Positions 53,266-62,195 of a stretch of 64,000 nt of DNA are shown here, piece by piece. This stretch comes from JAJDXW01 sp965243335 (GTDB lineage: Bacteria > Pseudomonadota > Gammaproteobacteria > HK1), in contig OZ251545.1 in the NCBI GenBank assembly GCA_965243335.1, positions 5,146,001 through 5,210,000 of the forward strand, given 5' to 3'. The notes beneath the pieces were generated by a model. It made no database searches. It was not told where the DNA came from and saw only the letters and a list, made by a program, of their open reading frames with translations. The stretch's first letter is position 1. Every line of letters begins with the position of its first letter. The position numbers and the translations under genes are program-made.

Positions 53266-54741
53266 ATGAAGCTGTCCAGACGCATTCCACTTCTTCCGCA
53301 CCGGGGCGCGATCGCTCTCGCCGCCGCCGGCGCGCTCGCCGGCGCGGCGGTGCTCGGCGCCGCCGCGTCCGCCGGGAAGGGCGCCCCGGGCGCGCCGCCC
53401 TCCGGCCCCATCGGGGAGCTCGCCGCCCCGTCGCCGACCGGGTTCGCGGACCTCGCCGAGCGGGTCCAGCCGGCGGTGGTGTTCGTCACCGTCGAGAAGC
53501 CGACCGCCGCCTCGGTCCGGCTGCCCCATCCGTCCCGCCCGCCGTGGCTCGACCGGGCTCCGTTCGAGCGGTTCTTCGAGCGGATGCCCACCACGCCGGA
53601 CCCCCGGGTGCAGGTCGGCTCGGGCTTCTTCATCGACGGGGAAGGCCACGTGGTGACGAGCGACCACGTCGTCGCCGACGCCGCGGAGGTCACCGTCACC
53701 CTGCACGACGGCGCCCGCCACGAGGCGCGCGTGGTCGGGCGCGACGCGCGCACCGACCTCGCGGTGCTCAAGATCGAGGACGCCGGACCCTCGGCCTGGC
53801 TCGCCTTCGGCGACGACGCGGACGCGCGCGTGGGCGACTGGGTGGTCGCGGTCGGCAACCCGTTCGGCTTCGGGGGCACGGTCACGGCCGGGATCCTCTC
53901 CGCCCGCGGGCGCGACATCCGCGCCGGCGGATACGGCGACTTCCTGCAGGTCGACGCGCCCATCAACCGCGGCAGCTCGGGCGGGCCGCTGTTCGACACC
54001 CGCGGCCGGGTCATCGGGGTCAACGCCGCGATCTACGGGCCCACCGGGGGCAACGTCGGGATCGGCTTCGCGGTCCCCGCCTCGATCGCCGCCCCGGTGG
54101 TCGCCGAGCTCATCGAGGAGGGCAAGGTCTCGCGCGGCTGGCTCGGCGTCTCCCTGCAGCCCCTCACCCCGGAGCTCGCGGAGAGCCTCGGGATGGAGAA
54201 GGCGGAAGGCGTGCTGGTGGTCGACGTCGCGCCGGACAGCCCCGCCGCGCGCGCCGGCATCCTTCGCGCCGACGTGGTGACCGCCGCCGGCGGCCGGCCG
54301 ATGGAGAGCGGCAAGGCGCTCGCCCGCGCGATCGGGGCGATGGCCCCCGGCGTCGAGGTGGTGATCACCGTCGTCCGCAAGGGCGAGCCGCGCGAGGTCC
54401 GGGTGGAGCTCGCCGGCTGGCCGGGTACCGGGGACGGGAAGGAGGCGGTGAGCGAAGCCCCGGCGGCCGGACCCGCATCGGGGCCGCGGCTCGGCGTGGT
54501 CCTCGAACGCCGGGAAGGGCGGCTCGTGGTCGCGGGGGTGGACCCCGACGGCCCCGCCGCCGAGGCGGAGCTTCGCCGCGGGGACGTGCTGCTCAGCGTC
54601 GACGACGAGCCGGTCGCCGAGGCCGCCGAGGTCCGGCGCGCGCTCCGCAAGGCGGCCGACGGGGGCCGGAAACATGCCCTGCTCCTCATCGAACGGCGCG
54701 GGCAGCCGCGCTTCGTGGCGGTGCGGATCGAGATCGCATAG
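53266..54741 (+). CDS. degP: DegP/HtrA-type periplasmic serine protease with two PDZ domains
   Basis: A 491-residue Do-family protease/chaperone. A signal peptide (AIALAAAGALAGAAVLGAAA) leads to the trypsin-like domain. His134 lies in TSDHVVADA, Asp164 in RTDLAVLKI, and Ser238 in NRGSSGGPLFD. Two PDZ domains follow, from GWLGVSLQPLTPELAESLG and from PRLGVVLERREGRLVV. Ser replaces the usual Asn in GNSGGP. The ATG at 53266 follows CCGGAGGTCACGACG. The response-regulator gene starts 28 bases after its stop and the kinase follows, so protease and envelope-stress-type signalling are probably one operon. Confidence 0.94.
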   Translation: MKLSRRIPLLPHRGAIALAAAGALAGAAVLGAAASAGKGAPGAPPSGPIGELAAPSPTGFADLAERVQPAVVFVTVEKPTAASVRLPHPSRPPWLDRAPFERFFERMPTTPDPRVQVGSGFFIDGEGHVVTSDHVVADAAEVTVTLHDGARHEARVVGRDARTDLAVLKIEDAGPSAWLAFGDDADARVGDWVVAVGNPFGFGGTVTAGILSARGRDIRAGGYGDFLQVDAPINRGSSGGPLFDTRGRVIGVNAAIYGPTGGNVGIGFAVPASIAAPVVAELIEEGKVSRGWLGVSLQPLTPELAESLGMEKAEGVLVVDVAPDSPAARAGILRADVVTAAGGRPMESGKALARAIGAMAPGVEVVITVVRKGEPREVRVELAGWPGTGDGKEAVSEAPAAGPASGPRLGVVLERREGRLVVAGVDPDGPAAEAELRRGDVLLSVDDEPVAEAAEVRRALRKAADGGRKHALLLIERRGQPRFVAVRIEIA

Positions 54742-54768
54742 CCTTCCGGGGAACCGGGGAACACGGCC

Positions 54769-55455
54769 ATGATGCGGGCGCTCATCATCGAGGACGACGA
54801 GGTCGTGGCGAAGTTCGTCGCCAAGGGCCTCCGGCAGCACGGCTACCTCGTCGACGTCGCCCGCGACGGCCGTGACGGCCTGTTCCACGCCCTGGAGCAG
54901 GCCTACGACGTGATGGTCGTGGACCGGATGCTCCCCGGCCTCGACGGCCTCTCCGTGCTGAGGACCGTCCGTTCGGCCGGAAACACCGTCCCGATCCTGA
55001 TCCTGAGCGCGCTCGCGGAGGTCGACAACCGGGTCGAGGGCCTGCGCGCCGGCGGCGACGACTACCTCACCAAGCCGTTCGCCTTCAGCGAGCTGATCGC
55101 CCGGCTGGAAGCGTTGCAGCGCCGCCCCCGCCAGGGGGCGGCGGCCGACACCGTGTACCGGGCGGGCGACCTCGAGCTCGACCCGCGCCGCAGGACGGTG
55201 GCCCGCGCGGGAGAGCCGATCCGGCTCCTCCCGCGGGAGTTCGCGCTCCTCGAGTACCTGATGCGGCACCGGGGGCAGGTGGTGACGCGAACCATGCTGC
55301 TCGAGAACGTCTGGGACTACCACTTCGACCCCCAGACCAACGTGGTGGACGTGCACGTCTCCCGGCTGCGGGCGAAGGTGGACCGCCCGTTCCCCGAGCC
55401 GCTCATCGAGACCGTGCGGGGGGTCGGCTACCGGCTGCGGGACCCCGGCGACTGA
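54769..55455 (+). CDS. OmpR/PhoB-family response regulator
   Basis: A 228-residue two-domain regulator. The receiver has acidic pocket IIEDDE, phospho-acceptor Asp52 in MVVDRMLPGLDG, a Thr/Ser switch in LILSALAE, and Lys in DYLTKPFAFSEL. The winged-helix DNA-binding domain reads LLPREFALLEYLMRHRGQVV, with VDVHVSRLRAKVDR and ETVRGVGYRLR. It would bind DNA upstream of the degP operon or other envelope genes. It lies between degP and its cognate kinase. Confidence 0.95.
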   Translation: MMRALIIEDDEVVAKFVAKGLRQHGYLVDVARDGRDGLFHALEQAYDVMVVDRMLPGLDGLSVLRTVRSAGNTVPILILSALAEVDNRVEGLRAGGDDYLTKPFAFSELIARLEALQRRPRQGAAADTVYRAGDLELDPRRRTVARAGEPIRLLPREFALLEYLMRHRGQVVTRTMLLENVWDYHFDPQTNVVDVHVSRLRAKVDRPFPEPLIETVRGVGYRLRDPGD

Positions 55456-55465
55456 CGGCGCCCGC

Positions 55466-56929
55466 GTGAAGGCGATCGCGCGGTACTTCCGCAGCTCCAC
55501 GTTCCGCCTGGCGGTGGTGTACCTCCTGCTGTTCGAGGGGTCGGTCTGCGTGGTCCTCGGGTTCGTCTACTGGACGACCGCGATGCATCTGGAAACGGAG
55601 GCCGATGCGGCCATCGATCGCGAGCTGCGGAGCCTCGCCGCCCGCTACCGGGGGCGCGGCCTGGCGTCGTTCTCGCGGGTGCTGGACGACCGGGTCGCCC
55701 GGAGCCCCCGGGGTCCCTTCATCTACCTCTTCGCGACCGCCGGGCGCCGGGCGCTCGCGGGCAACGTGAGCGGCTGGCCCGACACCGCCCCGGCGGCGGA
55801 CGGATGGGTCGAGTTCCCGCTCCGCACGGCGCTCGAGCCGGACGACACCCCGCACCTCGCGCGGGCCCGGGTCGCGGCGCTTCCCGGCGGGCTCCTCCTG
55901 CTCGTCGGGCGCGACATGCACGAGATCGACCGGGCGTGCCGGCGCATCCGGCTCGCCCTCGCATGGAGCTTCGGCCTCACGCTCCTCCTCGCGGTCGCGG
56001 GGGCGTTCGCGATGGGCCGGGGCACGATGCGCCGGATCGACGCGATCAACCGCGCGAGCCGGGAGATCATGGGCGGGGACCTCGCCCGCCGGATCCCCAC
56101 GCGCGGAACCCGCGACGACTTCGATCAGCTCGCCGAGCAGCTCAACGCGATGCTCGACCGGATACAGGAGCTCATGGACGGGATCCGCCGGGTCACCGAC
56201 GACATCGCGCACGACCTCAAGACCCCGCTCACCCGGCTTCGCACCCGGCTGGAGTCGCTCCGCGACGAGGGCGGGCTGGGCCGCGCTTCGGCCGCGTCGG
56301 TGGAGGCCGCGATCGGGGAGTCCGACCGGCTGCTCACGACCTTCGCGGCTCTGCTCCGGATCGCGCGGGTCGAGGCCCGGCCCGCCGGGGAAGGGCTCGC
56401 CTCGCTGGACCTCGGAACCCTCGCCCGGGATGCGGCCGAGCTCTACGAGCCCTACGCCGAGGAGCAGGGCCGGGAGGTCTCGTTCGCCGGGGGGGCGGCG
56501 CCGCTCACGGTGGTCGGCGACCGCGACCTCCTGTTCCAGGCGGTGTCGAACCTCGTCGACAACGCCCTCCGGCACGGCGCGGGCCGGGTGGTCGTCGAGG
56601 CGGACGCCGTGCCGGGGCCGGGGCCGGGGCCGGATGGGGGGCGCCGAGGGCGGATCGTGGTGCGCGACGAGGGGCCGGGCGTTGCGGCAGCCGACCGCGA
56701 GCGCGTGTTCCGCCGCTTCGTGCGGCTGGAGGCGAGCCGGAACACGGCCGGGAACGGTCTCGGGCTCGCCCTCGTGGAGGCGGTGGCGGCCCTGCACGGG
56801 GGAACGGTGGAGCTCGGGGAGAACGAGGCGTCCCGCCGCGGGCCGGGGCTGCGGGCCACCCTGTGCCTGCCGCTCGGCGGCGGCCTGTCGGCGGGCGGGA
56901 GGGCGCCGCCGCCGCCCCGCGCGGGATAG
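55466..56929 (+). CDS. membrane sensor histidine kinase
   Basis: A 487-residue kinase. Two transmembrane segments (VVYLLLFEGSVCVVLGFVYW and SFGLTLLLAVAGAFAM) enclose a ~125-residue periplasmic sensor. HAMP follows. The HisKA domain has the phospho-acceptor His249 in IAHDLKTPLTRLRTRL. HATPase motifs are N-box NLVDNALRHG, VRDEGPGVAA, and GNGLGLALVEAV. GTG at 55466 begins KAIARYFRSSTFRLAVV, 11 bases after the regulator stop. It pairs with the upstream regulator and probably senses envelope protein stress, given degP in the operon. Confidence 0.94.
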   Translation: MKAIARYFRSSTFRLAVVYLLLFEGSVCVVLGFVYWTTAMHLETEADAAIDRELRSLAARYRGRGLASFSRVLDDRVARSPRGPFIYLFATAGRRALAGNVSGWPDTAPAADGWVEFPLRTALEPDDTPHLARARVAALPGGLLLLVGRDMHEIDRACRRIRLALAWSFGLTLLLAVAGAFAMGRGTMRRIDAINRASREIMGGDLARRIPTRGTRDDFDQLAEQLNAMLDRIQELMDGIRRVTDDIAHDLKTPLTRLRTRLESLRDEGGLGRASAASVEAAIGESDRLLTTFAALLRIARVEARPAGEGLASLDLGTLARDAAELYEPYAEEQGREVSFAGGAAPLTVVGDRDLLFQAVSNLVDNALRHGAGRVVVEADAVPGPGPGPDGGRRGRIVVRDEGPGVAAADRERVFRRFVRLEASRNTAGNGLGLALVEAVAALHGGTVELGENEASRRGPGLRATLCLPLGGGLSAGGRAPPPPRAG

Positions 56930-56994
56930 AGGCGTGTGCGCGGTGGGGACTTTCGCCAAGCACACCTCTCTCGAGCGCGTCCGTGGGGATGTCG

Positions 56995-57114
56995 GTGTCC
57001 TGGGAACGGCGTGTTCTGCGGACGCGGGCGTCCCGCCCGCAGTGGACCTGAAGGTCCGGGGGAGAAGCGCCCGTGAACGAAAGTGCGGGCGAGACGCCCG
57101 CGTTCCCAGGACAC
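56995..57114. repeat. ~100-bp palindromic dispersed repeat, copy C
   Basis: The arms read GTGTCCTGGGAACG ... GACGCGGGCGTCCCGCCCGC and GCGGGCGAGACGCCCGCGTT ... CCCAGGACAC, inverted around a variable centre. The left arm has an extra ~14 bases compared with copy B, as in copy A. It sits in the gap between the kinase and the dehydrogenase gene. Confidence 0.8.
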
Positions 57115-57232
57115 CCACAGGCGCGCCCGCCCGCGCCGGTGCGCGGCGCCGGGAGCCGCGGCCCCGGCTTCCGGTCGGGGGAGGGCGGTGCTGTGGTATC
57201 GTGCCGCCCGGTCGCGGGTTGCGGAGGGGGTC

Positions 57233-58114
57233 ATGGGCGACGAATCCCGGAAGGTGGCGTTCATCGGGCTCGGGGTCATGGGGTTTCCCATGGCCGGGCA
57301 TCTCGCGGCCGCCGGCCATGACGTCACCGTCTACAACCGGACCGGCGCGCGCGCCGAGGCGTGGCTCGCGAAGCATCCGGGCCGGGCCGCGGACACCCCG
57401 GCGGAAGCCGCCCGCGGCGCCGGGATCGTGTTCGCCTGCGTCGGCAACGACGACGACCTCCGTTCCGTAGTCCTCGGCCCCGACGGGGCGTTCGCCGGGA
57501 TGGCCACGGACACGGTCTTCGTGGACCACACCACCGCTTCGGCCCAGGTCGCGCGCGAGCTGCACGCCACGGCCGGGGAGCGGGGCCTCGGGTTCCTCGA
57601 CGCGCCGGTCTCCGGCGGGCAGGCCGGCGCCGAGAACGGCGCGCTCGCGGTCATGGTCGGGGGCGACGAGCCGACGTTCGAGCGGGTGCGCGGGGTCGTC
57701 GGCTGCTATGCGCGGGTGTGCTCGCTCATCGGCCCCGCCGGGGCCGGCCAGCTCACCAAGATGGTCAACCAGATCTGCATTGCCGGGGTGGTCCAGGGCC
57801 TCTCCGAGGCGGCCAACTTCGCGGTCCGGGCCGGGCTCGACCCCGGCAAGGTGCTCGACGTGATCTCGCAGGGGGCAGCCGGCTCCTGGCAGATGCAGAA
57901 CCGCATGCCGACGATGGTCGAGAACCAGTTCGAGTTCGGGTTCGCGGTGGACTGGATGCGGAAGGACCTCGGGATGTGTCTCGCCGAGGGGGACCGGATC
58001 GGCGCGCGTCTGCCGCTGACCGCCCTGGTCGACCAGTTCTACGCCGAGGTGCAGGCGATGGGGGGAGGGCGCTGGGACACGTCGTCGCTGATGCGGCTGC
58101 TGACCCGGACGTGA
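57233..58114 (+). CDS. NAD(P)-dependent beta-hydroxyacid dehydrogenase (3-hydroxyisobutyrate dehydrogenase family)
   Basis: A 293-residue dehydrogenase. The N-terminal Rossmann motif is VAFIGLGVMGFPMAGHLAAAGH. Then VFVDHTTASAQVARE and the substrate loop LDAPVSGGQAGAENGALAVMVGG follow. The catalytic lysine is in GQLTKMVNQICIAG, and the C-terminal helix is AVDWMRKDLGMCLAEGD. These define the HIBADH/tartronate semialdehyde reductase family. Exact substrate unclear. The ATG at 57233 follows GCGGAGGGGG. It is 46 bases upstream of the oxidoreductase gene and probably cotranscribed. Confidence 0.94.
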   Translation: MGDESRKVAFIGLGVMGFPMAGHLAAAGHDVTVYNRTGARAEAWLAKHPGRAADTPAEAARGAGIVFACVGNDDDLRSVVLGPDGAFAGMATDTVFVDHTTASAQVARELHATAGERGLGFLDAPVSGGQAGAENGALAVMVGGDEPTFERVRGVVGCYARVCSLIGPAGAGQLTKMVNQICIAGVVQGLSEAANFAVRAGLDPGKVLDVISQGAAGSWQMQNRMPTMVENQFEFGFAVDWMRKDLGMCLAEGDRIGARLPLTALVDQFYAEVQAMGGGRWDTSSLMRLLTRT

Positions 58115-58160
58115 GCCGCCGGACGTGAGCCGGCCCGCCGCGGCGGGCGCCGCCTGAGCC

Positions 58161-60305
58161 GTGGACCGGCGGAAGCTCCTCCTCCTCGCCGTCATCGCGG
58201 TGCTCGTCGCCGCGTTCTTTGCGCTCGACCTCGGCCGCTATCTCGATCTCGGCTACCTCCAGTCGCAGCGCGCGCGCCTGCACGACCTGTTCGCCGCCCA
58301 CCCGTGGCGGGTCGGCGCGGGGTTCTTCGCGGTCTACGTCGCGGTCACCGGGCTCTCCCTGCCGGGCGCGGCGGTGCTGACCCTCGTCGCGGGGGCGGTC
58401 TTCGGGCTCGGATGGGGCGTGGTCATCGTCTCCTTCGCCTCCACCCTCGGCGCGACCCTCGCCTTCCTCCTCGCCCGCTACCTCGCCCGCGACGCGGTCC
58501 GCCGCCGCTTCGAGGGAGCGCTCGACCGGATCGACGAAGGGGTACGCAAGGATGGGGCGTTCTACCTCTTCACCCTCCGCCTCGTTCCCCTGTTCCCGTT
58601 CTTCCTCATCAACCTCGCGCTCGGCCTCACGTCCATGCGGGTACTCGTGTTCGCGCTCGTGAGCCAGGCCGGGATGCTTCCCGGCACCCTGGTGTACGTG
58701 AACGCGGGCGCCCGGCTCGGGGAGATCGAGAGCCTCGCCGGGATCCTCTCCCCGGGGCTGTGGCTCTCCTTCCTTCTCCTCGGCCTCTTCCCCCTCGCCG
58801 CGAAGAAGGCGGTCGATGCGCTCCGCGCCCGGCGGGTCTACCGCGGTTTCCGCCGCCCGCGGCGCTTCGACCGCGACCTCGTGGTGATCGGGGCCGGCTC
58901 CGCGGGCCTCGTCAGCGCACTCGTCGGCACGACGGTCCGGGCCAGGGTGACCCTCGTCGAGCGCGGCGAGATGGGGGGAGACTGCCTCAACACCGGCTGC
59001 GTGCCGTCGAAGAGCCTCATCCGCTCCGCGAAGTTCCTCTCCCACGTGGCCCGCGCGGGCGAGTTCGGGGTCCGGCGGGCGGACGCGGACTTCGATTTCG
59101 GCGAGGTCATGGCCCGGGTGCGCCGGAACGTCGAGCGGATCGCCCCGCACGACTCGGTCGAGCGGTACGAAGGGCTGGGGGTCGAGTGCGTCCGCGGCGA
59201 GGCGTTCATCGAGTCCCCGTTCGCGGTGAGGGTCGGCGACCGGACCATCACCACCCGCAACGTCGTCATCGCGACCGGGGCGGCGCCTTTCGTACCGCCG
59301 ATCCCCGGCGTGGAGGAGTCGGGGGCCCTGACCTCGGAGACCGTGTGGAGCCTCGACCGCCTTCCCGCCCGCCTCGTCGTGGTGGGCGGCGGGCCGATCG
59401 GGTGCGAGCTCGCGCAGTGCTTCGCGCGCTTCGGCTCGCGGGTCTTCCAGATCCAGACCCAGGACCGCCTGCTGCCCCGCGAGGACCCCGAGTTCTCCGA
59501 CCTGGTCGCGGAACGGCTCCGCGCCGATGGGGTCGAGGTGCTCACCCGCCATCGGGCGGTCGAATTCCGGCGGGAGGACGGCCGCAAGACGATCGCGTGC
59601 GAGGCCCCGGACGGAGGCCGGCGCGAGATCGAGTTCGACGACGTCCTCCTCGCGGTGGGCCGGGCCCCGCGCACCAGGGGGTACGGCCTCGAGGAGCTCG
59701 GCATCGGGATCGGGCCGGGCGGGGTGGTCGAGACCGACGACTTCCTCGCGACCCGCTATCCCAACGTCTTCGCGTGCGGCGACGTGGCCGGCCCCTACCA
59801 GTTCACCCACACCGCCTCGCACCAGGCCTGGTACGCGGTGGTGAACGCGCTGTTCGGCGGGTTCCGGCGGTTCCGCGCCGATTATTCGGTGGTGCCGTGG
59901 GCGACGTTCACCGACCCCGAGGTCGCGCGGGTAGGGCTCAACGAGACCGAGGCGTCGGCCCGGGGGGTTCCGTTCGAGGTCACCCGCTACGGCTTCGACG
60001 ACCTCGACCGGGCCATCGCCGACTCCGAGGCGCACGGCATGATCAAGGTGCTGACCCCGCCGGGCCGGGACCGGATCCTCGGGGCCGCCATCGCCGGCGA
60101 GCACGCCGGGGACCTCCTCATGGAGTTCGTGCTCGCGATGCGCCACGGGCTCGGCCTGAAGAAGCTGCTCGGCACGATCCACGTCTATCCGACCATGGCC
60201 GAAGGCGCCCGCTTCGCGGCCGGGAGCTGGCGCCGCGAGCACGCCCCGGAGCGGGTGCTCGCATGGCTGGAGCACTACCACCGCTGGCGAAGGGGCGGCG
60301 CCTGA
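58161..60305 (+). CDS. fused VTT (TVP38/TMEM64) membrane domain and mercuric-reductase-like pyridine nucleotide-disulfide oxidoreductase
   Basis: A 714-residue fusion. Residues ~1-220 are a DedA/TVP38-type integral membrane domain: GLSLPGAAVLTLVAGAVFGL, then LRLVPLFPFFLINLALGLT. Residues ~235-714 are a flavin disulfide reductase. It has the FAD motif LVVIGAGSAGLVSA, redox cysteines Cys275 and Cys280 (GGDCLNTGCVPSKS), NAD-binding VVVGGGPIGCELAQ, and the ACGDVAGPYQFTHTA motif. The interface domain contains HVYPTMAEG. It lacks the Cys-Cys tail of true MerA, so mercury is unlikely to be the substrate. GTG at 58161 is the only good start. Confidence 0.93.
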   Translation: MDRRKLLLLAVIAVLVAAFFALDLGRYLDLGYLQSQRARLHDLFAAHPWRVGAGFFAVYVAVTGLSLPGAAVLTLVAGAVFGLGWGVVIVSFASTLGATLAFLLARYLARDAVRRRFEGALDRIDEGVRKDGAFYLFTLRLVPLFPFFLINLALGLTSMRVLVFALVSQAGMLPGTLVYVNAGARLGEIESLAGILSPGLWLSFLLLGLFPLAAKKAVDALRARRVYRGFRRPRRFDRDLVVIGAGSAGLVSALVGTTVRARVTLVERGEMGGDCLNTGCVPSKSLIRSAKFLSHVARAGEFGVRRADADFDFGEVMARVRRNVERIAPHDSVERYEGLGVECVRGEAFIESPFAVRVGDRTITTRNVVIATGAAPFVPPIPGVEESGALTSETVWSLDRLPARLVVVGGGPIGCELAQCFARFGSRVFQIQTQDRLLPREDPEFSDLVAERLRADGVEVLTRHRAVEFRREDGRKTIACEAPDGGRREIEFDDVLLAVGRAPRTRGYGLEELGIGIGPGGVVETDDFLATRYPNVFACGDVAGPYQFTHTASHQAWYAVVNALFGGFRRFRADYSVVPWATFTDPEVARVGLNETEASARGVPFEVTRYGFDDLDRAIADSEAHGMIKVLTPPGRDRILGAAIAGEHAGDLLMEFVLAMRHGLGLKKLLGTIHVYPTMAEGARFAAGSWRREHAPERVLAWLEHYHRWRRGGA

Positions 60306-60435
60306 CGTGCCCGCCCCGCTTCTTTGAGATTCGAGGTTTCGGATTTCCTGCGTCATCTTATCCCTGCCCGATTACACACAAAGCTCAGCTTGCGATCTCG
60401 GGTCGCTGGAAACCCGGGAACAGGCCCCGCGAAAA

Positions 60436-60538
60436 CCCGTCATTCCCGCGAAAGCGGGAATCCAGAGGGTTTCGATCGATGACTGAAGTGGATTCCCGCT
60501 TTCTCTCCGCTTTCGCGGGGATGACGGGGAATGACGGG
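60436..60538. repeat. palindromic 'CATTCCCGCGAAAGCGGGAA' repeat
   Basis: The left arm is CATTCCCGCGAAAGCGGGAA followed by TCCA. The right arm begins TGGATTCCCGCTTTC, then contains a second GCTTTCGCGGGGATGACGGG and a partial extra copy GGAATGACGGG. This palindromic, self-complementary intergenic repeat is common in proteobacterial genomes. Here it separates the VTT-oxidoreductase gene from the methylase/HEAT locus. Confidence 0.75.
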
Positions 60539-60583
60539 CTGAAAAATACTATTCGCCTGAGCTTCGTAAGTAATCAGGTTTCC

Positions 60584-62059
60584 TTATAGCACTTGCTTCA
60601 GCAGGAAAGCAATATCGGCAGATGCTTCCTCATTGGTCAGCCAGCTCGCTCCCCGCGCGACGAGAAGCATCGGCTCGATCCGTTCCAACAGGGGCGTACC
60701 CGCCAACTCTGCCCGCACCATGTCCGGGGAAAGGCGGCCGATCGTGGCGAGTGCCCAGCTGCCGCGCTGCCCGCCCGCATTCGCGGCAGCGATCAATGAT
60801 TCGAGCGCAGTCGTGCCGTCGATTACGCCCAAGGCTTCGGATGCCGCCGCCGCGCGGCGCGCATTGCCGTTCATCAAGATGTCCGTGAGTGCCTCAATGA
60901 CGGGCTTTGGCGTATCCGGCCCGAAGGCGGCGATCGCATGATAGGCAGCGTTCTCATCATTATCTCCAATAAATGGCAGGAGATCCCCGTATGATTTCAA
61001 CCCGACCTTGCCGAGGCCCCAGATCGCGGCTTGCCGCCGCTCATTCCCATGAAGCTCTGCATTCATCGCGACGTGGCGAAGCTGTTCTCGGGCGAATACA
61101 GTCTTCAGCTCCGTGAGAATCAGAATAGCCTCCATGCTCATTTCGGAGTCGCCTCCTTCGGCCCATAGCACCGATGCGATCCGGTCTTCGCCCGCACTCG
61201 AGCCGAGTGCGGCGGCGGCGCCAGCGGCTTCGAGCGCTACGCGGATTTCCGGTTCGGCGTCAAGGGTATTCTCGAGAGCCGGAACAGCCGCCTGGCGGAG
61301 GTCAGCACGGAAGCGTAACGCCTTTACCGCAGCATATCGATCCATCGGATGTTTTGCGGCGATGTCGCCGAGTGGATCGTAGCGGTCGGCCAGATGCCGG
61401 TTCACGTCCGCCAGCGACTCGGGGACGCCGGCAAGTATGGTCACGTTTGCTTCGAACCGTTCGCCCGGCGCCGCGTAGGCGCGCTTGTCTCCCAGCCCGT
61501 ATGTCTGCCGACGTGGCGGCCGACCGTCACCCTCCATCATTACGACAACCCTGTCTTCATCGACGGATAGCACAAGGCCGGGCCGCTTCGGAACCGTGGA
61601 TGGCCACGTGCGGTCACGTTCGGCTCCTTCCGAGGCGGACTTTGGCGGTCCGAGCTTTGAATACGGCTCCGATGCGCGTAGCGCCCGCACCGAAAAATAC
61701 ACTGCGCCGTCTGCCGGAACGGGGCTTTCGGGACCTTCCGAGCAGGCAATCAGTGCAACGACGTCCTCGTCACGCAAGCCCGCATCCCATCTCCGCTCCG
61801 GATTGTTCGGAGCATCGCTCATCCTGATCATCAAGTTGCTTTTGGCACGGACCTCGATCCGCAGGCCCGTCCGCACGCAGAGCAGGTCCGGGAGGCGCAG
61901 GCGTTTGATCTTGGTTGTCCATATCTTGTTCGATGAACAGTAACGTTCGAGCTCGATCGGATCGAACCCCCGCGCTTTCAATTCGGAGGCAACACGGCGC
62001 ACGCCGAGAGCGCCCATCGTAAGAAATCGCAAGAAGCTGGCGTCAACCTTGAACCCCAT
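60584..62059 (-). CDS. HEAT-repeat protein with a possible N-terminal PD-(D/E)xK nuclease domain
   Basis: A 491-residue protein I do not recognise as a named family. The N-terminal ~150 residues include LPDLLCVRTGLRIEVRAK (Pro57-Asp58 ... Glu69-x3-Lys73), an arrangement like a PD-(D/E)xK nuclease core, though the E-x3-K spacing is not canonical. The C-terminal half is a series of helical pairs typical of HEAT repeats (DRYAAVKALRFRADLRQAAV, AIWGLGKVGLKSYGDLLPFI, AASEALGVIDGTTALESLI). The ATG at 62059 follows GAGGAGAGGCTG. It lies 136 bases downstream of a Zn-ribbon DNA methylase, a possible restriction-modification-like pair. The region has lower GC than its neighbours. Confidence 0.7.
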   Translation of the reverse strand: MGFKVDASFLRFLTMGALGVRRVASELKARGFDPIELERYCSSNKIWTTKIKRLRLPDLLCVRTGLRIEVRAKSNLMIRMSDAPNNPERRWDAGLRDEDVVALIACSEGPESPVPADGAVYFSVRALRASEPYSKLGPPKSASEGAERDRTWPSTVPKRPGLVLSVDEDRVVVMMEGDGRPPRRQTYGLGDKRAYAAPGERFEANVTILAGVPESLADVNRHLADRYDPLGDIAAKHPMDRYAAVKALRFRADLRQAAVPALENTLDAEPEIRVALEAAGAAAALGSSAGEDRIASVLWAEGGDSEMSMEAILILTELKTVFAREQLRHVAMNAELHGNERRQAAIWGLGKVGLKSYGDLLPFIGDNDENAAYHAIAAFGPDTPKPVIEALTDILMNGNARRAAAASEALGVIDGTTALESLIAAANAGGQRGSWALATIGRLSPDMVRAELAGTPLLERIEPMLLVARGASWLTNEEASADIAFLLKQVL

Positions 62060-62195
62060 CAGCCTCTCCTCATGCCTTCCATCGGCCGGAGCAAGTCTCC
62101 CGGGTCCATGCCGAAGGCGGCCCTGTGCGCCCACGCTTCCTGCGAATGAGGGTTCCGCAGCCCATGATCGCCTGCGCTGCCGTCGCCGCAGGCAA

